From Chara braunii (lineage: Eukaryota > Streptophyta > Charophyceae > Charales > Characeae), in NCBI GenBank assembly GCA_003427395.1, contig BFEA01000278.1, positions 467,633 to 489,761 on the forward strand: a stretch of 22,129 bases of DNA, written 5' to 3'. Positions 18,193 to 22,129 of the stretch are shown in pieces. How positions within the stretch are numbered: position 1 is the stretch's first letter; each line of letters opens with the position of its first letter. The translations under genes were made by a program, and so were the position numbers. A model generated the notes under the pieces. It had not been told where the DNA came from. It ran no database searches and saw nothing but the letters and a program-made list of their open reading frames with translations.

Positions 18193-18765
18193 CTAATCAT
18201 CATAAGCAACATCTGAAAGGTAGATCTCAGGTTGGATATAATCAGGGATCTCAAATCTGTATTCAAAGGTACTCAGAAGTAAGGATTTTATCATCACAGT
18301 GAAATTTTTTACTCTTGATCTACCAATCTCTGCAATGGCTTCCAACAGAGGCATCCAATCTCTCCTGACTTCAATTCCCTTAGCAGTTGAGAACTCATGA
18401 AGCCTCTCAAATTGTCTTACTTCTTTCCCCCAGGTTACTTTCCTCTTTAGTTTTTCAAGTCACTCCTTGGTTTTTATGAGACTAATATAAGCGTCTGTCT
18501 GACACTTCAAGTAGTCATCTTCCTCTTCTAGGTCTGCTGGTACATAAATTCGTACGTCCAGGCTGCCAGTACTTAGGAATTTGACCACTGGAATGTAAAA
18601 TATTATGGACCCTCTCTCACAAGTCTCATACCTCAGGATCACAAAAGGATTGTCACACCTTATTACCTCACAGAGTTTACCCCTCACAGTAGTTATTCTG
18701 GCTACTGACAGTATTCTTCTTGGGCTCTCTTCACTTTCCATACAAACTTTATCATGGCATACCAA
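18193..18765 (-). pseudogene. Leader units L3 and L4, one frame with one stop
   Basis: The frame starts at an ATG at 18763-18765 inside the end of L2. After the L2 overlap comes L3, with F-V-I-L-R-Y-E followed about 27 residues later by L-D-V-R-I-Y-V-P, the family signature. A TGA at 18460-18462 interrupts, but the same frame continues open for 88 codons to a TAG at 18193-18195. L4 there has a D-W-M-P-L-L-E-A-I-A segment (compare D-G-T-S-W-L-D-V-I-G in L0) and F-E-Y-R-F-E-I-P, which resembles the DVRIYVP core. I see no catalytic motif. The overlap with L2 suggests either a frameshift in this copy or translational coupling. Confidence 0.6.
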
Positions 18766-19101
18766 TTGTCTTTAGATAGATTAATATCAGGTGAAGGATG
18801 GACTGGGAATCCATCAAAGACAGTAAATCGAGTCGACCCAGTGAAGCATTTGTTCTCTCTCTCAAGTCTCTCTTTCTCTCTCAGTACTACCTCTTCAGCA
18901 AATCCCCAGCATCTCTCATACACTGAATCAGTACTTCTCTCCTTTGGGACATAAATTCTCACGTCATACACATTCAGATTTGTGAAATAGAATGTCAATA
19001 CATATAGTCGTTTCTGCTCCCATCCACTCTCAACCATCTCATATCTGACAACTTCATACGGAAATGTATCTCTCTTGCTTAGCATATTCAGTGACCTTAG
19101 G
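18702..19101 (-). CDS. Leader unit L2, unrecognised
   Basis: Open from about 19101 with an ATG at 19083-19085 and a TAG at 18702-18704 (127 codons from the ATG). The segment before the ATG (LLRSLN) matches the V-L-A-N-L-N start of L0, so the unit begins upstream of the ATG. Signatures in order: V-V-R-Y-E, then Y-D-V-R-I-Y-V-P-K, then a long K/E/R helix (VLREKERLEREN), then F-P-V-H-P-S-P-D and N-W-Y-A-M-I. These match, in the same order, R-Y-V, D-R-R-P-Y-L-K, EQRERELDE, Y-P-R-P-P-V-P and S-W-L-D-V-I of L0. This is the best-preserved leader copy. Function unknown. Confidence 0.6.
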
Positions 19102-19737
19102 AGACATTCGACCTTCTCCTGACTTGGACCCGAAAATCTGCCAAAATTTTACCTTCTTTGTCTGATTACTTCTGCTGAAATCTCTTCAGCTCTCGTGATC
19201 ACCATTTTTTTTCTCTCTTGTCAATACCATATTGATTATCGATAGTCAGTTACTCCCGTCACAATAGCTGTCAGGTATAGGAGGGATTGGAATAGTCTTG
19301 TATGTTACTGGCATTATACCTCATTCCACCTTCTTCTTTTGCTTGATCAAATCTGTTTTTTCGTAATAAATAAATTAGATCACGATCTCCCATAACCAAT
19401 TAAAATTCTCACCATCATTGTTGCCTCCTTCCTTGACATATGGGCGGATATCATAGGCATCTCCCTCCAAGAAGTGAGTCAGCACTACACAGATGGTTGA
19501 ACCACAAGAGTGATAGCTCCAACAAGCCTCATACCTGTAAAGAAATATCCCCCTTGTAGTAAATTTAGACAATTCCTTCAGAACTTCGTCGACCAGCATT
19601 TGTCTCGATCCGTCTCACTCTCTTCCTTTCAATTCCTTTCAGTGTGTTGGGCGATAATTGGACATACCTAGTGTAAAGCTCGATTCTCTCCTGTCAATAA
19701 TATCAATCTCCTTTTCCCGATCCAATGTGGTACCTCA
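19081..19737 (-). pseudogene. Leader unit L1, decayed
   Basis: One reading frame can be followed from about 19737 to 19081. An ATG at 19663-19665 (MSNYR, compare MSTVQ of L0) is followed by TGAs at 19639 and 19615, then an open part from the ATG at 19597-19599 to a TAA at 19375. That part contains F-L-Y-R-Y-E, then V-V-L-T-x-F, then D-I-R-P-Y-V-K-E-G-G. Beyond it, with TGAs at 19321, 19246 and 19186, the same frame gives Y-K-T-I-P-I-P-P-I-P-D and D-G-S-N-stop-L-S-I-I, matching Y-T-D-Y-P-R-P-P-V-P and D-G-T-S-W-L-D-V-I in L0; the TGA at 19246 stands where L0 has Trp. Six stops in about 650 bp make it the most decayed leader unit. Confidence 0.6.
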
Positions 19738-19913
19738 CACAAGGAAGAAATAAATAACAGTTAGCAGTCGTGATTCTTCAAGAAAATCGAGACTTAAATG
19801 AGAGTAATAAAGTTAACATGAAGCTCACAAAAATGTCAACAGTTTTGAAGTCCTAATCAAAGCTCAAAGATGACGATGACCCAGGTTCATTCTGGACACG
19901 AAAATTTTTTCAT

Positions 19914-19932
19914 GTCTCCGGCAACGGCGCCA
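19914..19932 (-). other. Primer binding site, tRNA-Asp type
   Basis: On the minus strand, four bases after the LTR end, reads TGGCGCCGTTGCCGGAGAC. It is complementary to the 3' end of a tRNA ending CCGGCAACGGCGCCA; I recall plant tRNA-Asp ending this way, with one mismatch in the next positions. Minus-strand DNA synthesis would start here, which also fixes the right-hand repeat as the 5' LTR. Confidence 0.85.
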
Positions 19933-20124
19933 TTTTTGTCGCACTTTTTCCAGTCGAGCCTCTCAGGACGACCGGAAAGCCAACAGGCTGTCACGCATGA
20001 TTTTGTACGTGATTGCAATAAATAAAATAAATTAAATAATGCAAATCCCTTCCTGTTGTGTGCGTCCGGCTTCGAGCGAGACCCTTCAATTGCGGTCTTC
20101 GCCGGTCCCCGGTCTTAGGAATCT

Positions 20125-20130
20125 TTTATT
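20125..20130 (-). terminator. LTR poly(A) signal AATAAA, 5' LTR copy
   Basis: Counterpart of 1398-1403. It lies downstream of the TATA-like box and of L0 in transcript sense, so U5 would be the last roughly 190 bp of the LTR. Confidence 0.35.
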
Positions 20131-20573
20131 TTGATTCGGAACAACAGAGAATCATGCAATTAATAATCATAAAATTATGGGGTGTTTTGCATGCATCAAT
20201 TATGTCAATCTGATTTTGAGAACTGTGACAAAACATTCACGAAGGCAATCATCAAACAAGAATAATGCAGAAAATAAGACTGACTGACTTGAGCAAAGAC
20301 ATGGGCAATTGAATGAGGAAAGAGTGAGAACTCATAATAATCTCAAAAAGTACATGTGAACAGGCATGGTCAGCACCTCTCAGGAGTCCTCACTCGTCCC
20401 TCAGGTCAGTCTCTCTCAATCTCTCTTTTCACTGATCTTTTCTGATGCCGTGACCCACGCCCACGTACAATTTAAGACTGAGGCTTCGTAACAAAAAGCC
20501 ACCTGTAGCCAGCAAGCTCTGAACACGACCATCCGAGGCACATGACACGGTAATCAACCATGGAGCAAAACTC

Positions 20574-21071
20574 CTACCACAGCCCGTCTACTGAAAAGAC
20601 CCCTTGTCTGAGGTAGGGATACTTAGTGGGCTCAGTCAACGCCTCAATGTCAATCACCGCTGGAGAGATGTACCTCTTTGCCAATCCGATCACATCCAGC
20701 CAACTTGTACCATCTGTGAGAAAAGAAGGGACTGGAGGCCTAGGATAGTCAGTATAAAGCATCGGCCCAAAGCTACGAATCAACGTAGTGCCACTCTCAT
20801 CAAGCTCCCTCTCTCTCTGCTCAAGGTATTCAGTGGCTGAGATCCAGACTGAGTCAAAAAGCTCATGAGTCTCCTTGCCCTTCTTCAGGTAAGGCCTCCG
20901 ATCATGGATAGTGCCATCAGCAAAACTGGTCTGGACAATGTAGATTGACAGATCTCCCTGCCTGAAACCAATGGCACTAACATACCGATAATGGAATGCC
21001 TCTTTGCATGAAATCCTGTTGAGGTTGGCCAGTACTGACTCACTGACCGGAGTAGACTGAACCGTGCTCAT
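20574..21071 (-). CDS. L0, unrecognised protein encoded inside the 5' LTR
   Basis: 165-codon intact frame, ATG at 21069-21071, stop at 20574. In order: start MSTVQSTPVSE; V-L-A-N-L-N; F-H-Y-R-Y-V (about residue 28); a G-D-L-S-I-Y-I-V-Q-T-S-F strand pattern; D-R-R-P-Y-L-K-K-G (about 58-66); an acidic/basic helix ending EQRERELDE; Y-P-R-P-P-V-P; and D-G-T-S-W-L-D-V-I-G. It lies about 245 nt downstream of the LTR TATA-like box and upstream of the poly(A) signal, so it would be the first cistron of the genomic transcript. One extra base near 20617, relative to the left LTR, changes and shortens the C-terminus. The same order of motifs recurs in L1 and L2. I recognise no family; no signal peptide or membrane segment is visible. 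Confidence 0.6.
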   Translation of the reverse strand: MSTVQSTPVSESVLANLNRISCKEAFHYRYVSAIGFRQGDLSIYIVQTSFADGTIHDRRPYLKKGKETHELFDSVWISATEYLEQRERELDESGTTLIRSFGPMLYTDYPRPPVPSFLTDGTSWLDVIGLAKRYISPAVIDIEALTEPTKYPYLRQGVFSVDGLW

Positions 21072-21315
21072 GAGTACTCTGGCCCATACAAACAGATCAG
21101 ACGGTCCCGGAGAAACAGGTTACCAAACTGATTGCGGGAAGCCGCTTTGCTAAAAAGTGAATGCCGACAATTGAATGCTGAGGACTGAGTTCTGAAGAAT
21201 AATGTTGAAGACTGATCACTAGAAAATTAATGTTGAAGAGCTGGTTACTAAGAAATTACTGCTGAAAGCTGATTATCAGGAACTGATTACTGTCGTGGGA
21301 CTGACGGCTATTGAG

Positions 21316-21322
21316 ATTTATA
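21316..21322 (-). promoter_or_regulatory. TATA-like box of the 5' LTR
   Basis: TATAAAT on the minus strand, inside CTATAAATC, identical in the left LTR at 2573-2579. It is placed between the U3 ORF and L0. Transcription starting about 30 bp downstream would place L0, L1-L6 and then gag-pol on one RNA. Confidence 0.4.
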
Positions 21323-21895
21323 GACCAAACGATGATTAGATGTAGATCCGTTTGCTGAACTGTTTACTGAATTGTTTGTTGGGCTTGCTGGTATGGTTTC
21401 TGGTCTGATTATTTTTCCGGCTACTTGCTGATCTGATATCGAGCGACTCTCTGATTAGTTACTAGTCGAGGCTGAACGGAAAATAGCTCACTGATCTGAA
21501 AGAGGCACTGGACGGTTGTTGATTATGAAAACAAGCAAGATGTTGACCCGGAAGTTTAGTAGCAACTGGCTAGGAAACTGACGTTGCTGCCTCAAAAACT
21601 GGTTGCTTATTGCTCACGGAGGTCGACTGTTTACTACTCCAGAAAACAGAATACTTGCTGACAAACGACTGTCGCCGTAGGGATTGGTTGTTCGCTGATT
21701 AAACCTAGACTGAGCGGTGACTAAGTCCACGATTAAACGTTACTTTGAGCACCGTTCAAAGTACTCGTTTTGAGTGTTATTCCAAGTACTGCCTCGAGAA
21801 CCGCTCTGAGTGCAGTCCTAGGTGCAATTTAGAGTACAGTCTCGGGTACTGCCCCAGGTACTGCCCTGAGAACGACTTTGAATGCCACTCAGAGC

Positions 21896-22129
21896 TCAGT
21901 TATAGGTATTGAATACCGTTCTTGATACCCACTGAATGCCATCCGATACACTGGACACGGTCTGATACACTGAGCCGTGAGTCCTCGTGTCTTCATACCA
22001 CAGTAAAAACTGCAAATAGTCACTGTTTAGATTTTGGTAGAGCTCAGGAAATGGTAGCTTGAGTACTACTAGCTCGAACGAATTTTTGCTCTGGCCTGTT
22101 CCACCTTTTCCAGCGAAGAACCGATACTG
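21896..22129 (-). CDS. LTR U3 ORF, partial right copy
   Basis: 77 sense codons from the window edge to a TGA at 21896-21898, the same frame as 3153-3410 in the left LTR. It begins here at Q-Y-R-F-F-A-G-K-G-G. The two copies differ by about ten amino-acid substitutions and no frameshift within the shared part. The start codon lies outside the window. Confidence 0.4.
   Translation of the reverse strand, partial: QYRFFAGKGGTGQSKNSFELVVLKLPFPELYQNLNSDYLQFLLWYEDTRTHGSVYQTVSSVSDGIQWVSRTVFNTYN

Larger units (their letters stand above)
1211..22129 (-). mobile_element. Giant Ty3/gypsy-type LTR retrotransposon, decayed, incomplete at right edge
   Basis: Two long direct repeats (from 1211 and from 19937) bracket a minus-strand series of gag, protease, RT, RNase H and integrase. 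RNase H before integrase is the Ty3/gypsy order. A primer binding site abuts the right-hand repeat at 19914-19932, so the right copy is the 5' LTR. The visible length exceeds 20.9 kb, far above a usual 5-7 kb gypsy element; the excess is long LTRs, a 2.1-kb coding leader before gag, and about 7-8 kb after integrase. In the first 410 aligned LTR positions I count about 17 mismatches (about 4%), so this is not a recent insertion. The coding frames carry many stops and a few indels, so this copy cannot move by itself. I see no chromodomain and no envelope-like ORF. Confidence 0.95.
19937..22129 (-). repeat. 5' LTR (right copy), cut by the window edge
   Basis: Repeat of 1211-3389 with about 4% mismatch in the first 410 bp, ending GTGCGACA in element sense directly before the primer binding site. 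In element order it holds the U3 ORF (22129-21896, partial), degenerate repeats, the TATA-like box (21316-21322), the L0 frame (21071-20574), the poly(A) signal (20125-20130) and a terminal segment. At 2193 bp and still incomplete, it is much longer than the usual few hundred bp for gypsy LTRs. Its 5' end is not in the window. Confidence 0.95.

Overview
The window is eukaryotic repeat DNA dominated by one very large, decayed Ty3/gypsy-type LTR retrotransposon on the minus strand. It starts at 1211 and runs off the right edge, so more than 20.9 kb is visible. Its gag, protease and RT motifs (an IDDN-PVKGP type RT box, a Gag-protease fusion with an acidic/basic linker, a minimal CCHC knuckle) resemble elements I associate with basidiomycete fungi, and the very long LTRs would suit a repeat-rich rust-like genome. 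That host assignment is inference. No host housekeeping gene, tRNA, rRNA or CRISPR array is visible.

Layout in element (minus) order. The 5' LTR is at 19937-22129 and is truncated by the window edge. It carries a U3 ORF, a TATA-like box, a second ORF (L0) and a poly(A) signal. Next come a tRNA-Asp-type primer binding site (19914-19932) and an unusual 2.1-kb leader (17632-19737) packed with units of an unrecognised small protein domain (L1-L6) that also occurs in L0. Then follow gag (16546-17570), a linker (15839-16545), protease (15128-15838), a very good candidate -1 ribosomal frameshift signal (15073-15143), RT (14217-15127), RNase H plus the integrase N-terminus (12726-14096) and the integrase core and C-terminus (11849-12724). 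Frames are broken by about seventeen in-frame stops but only a few indels. The catalytic residues of RT, RNase H and integrase are still present; the protease DSG motif reads DSR.

Downstream of integrase lie about 7-8 kb (roughly 3.4-11.8 kb) with no retrotransposon core gene. This stretch holds degenerate tandem repeats at 10.97-11.43 kb and 9.92-10.11 kb. It also holds an apparent opposite-strand transcription unit: TATA at 8810, a leader with a 19-bp-period repeat, an RG-rich/acidic reading frame at 9179 with a plausible intron, and AATAAA at 9776. A GC-rich minus-strand ORF lies at 6639-7175. The 3' LTR copy (from 1211, proven to 3389) follows, and then 1.2 kb of A/T-homopolymer-rich flank.

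The most interesting feature is the family of about 100-residue units sharing an F-x-Y-R-Y-E ... D-(I/V)-R-(P/I)-Y-(V/L) signature. Copies are found inside both LTRs and repeatedly between the primer binding site and gag, so the LTR promoter would transcribe L0-L6 ahead of gag. I do not recognise this domain.
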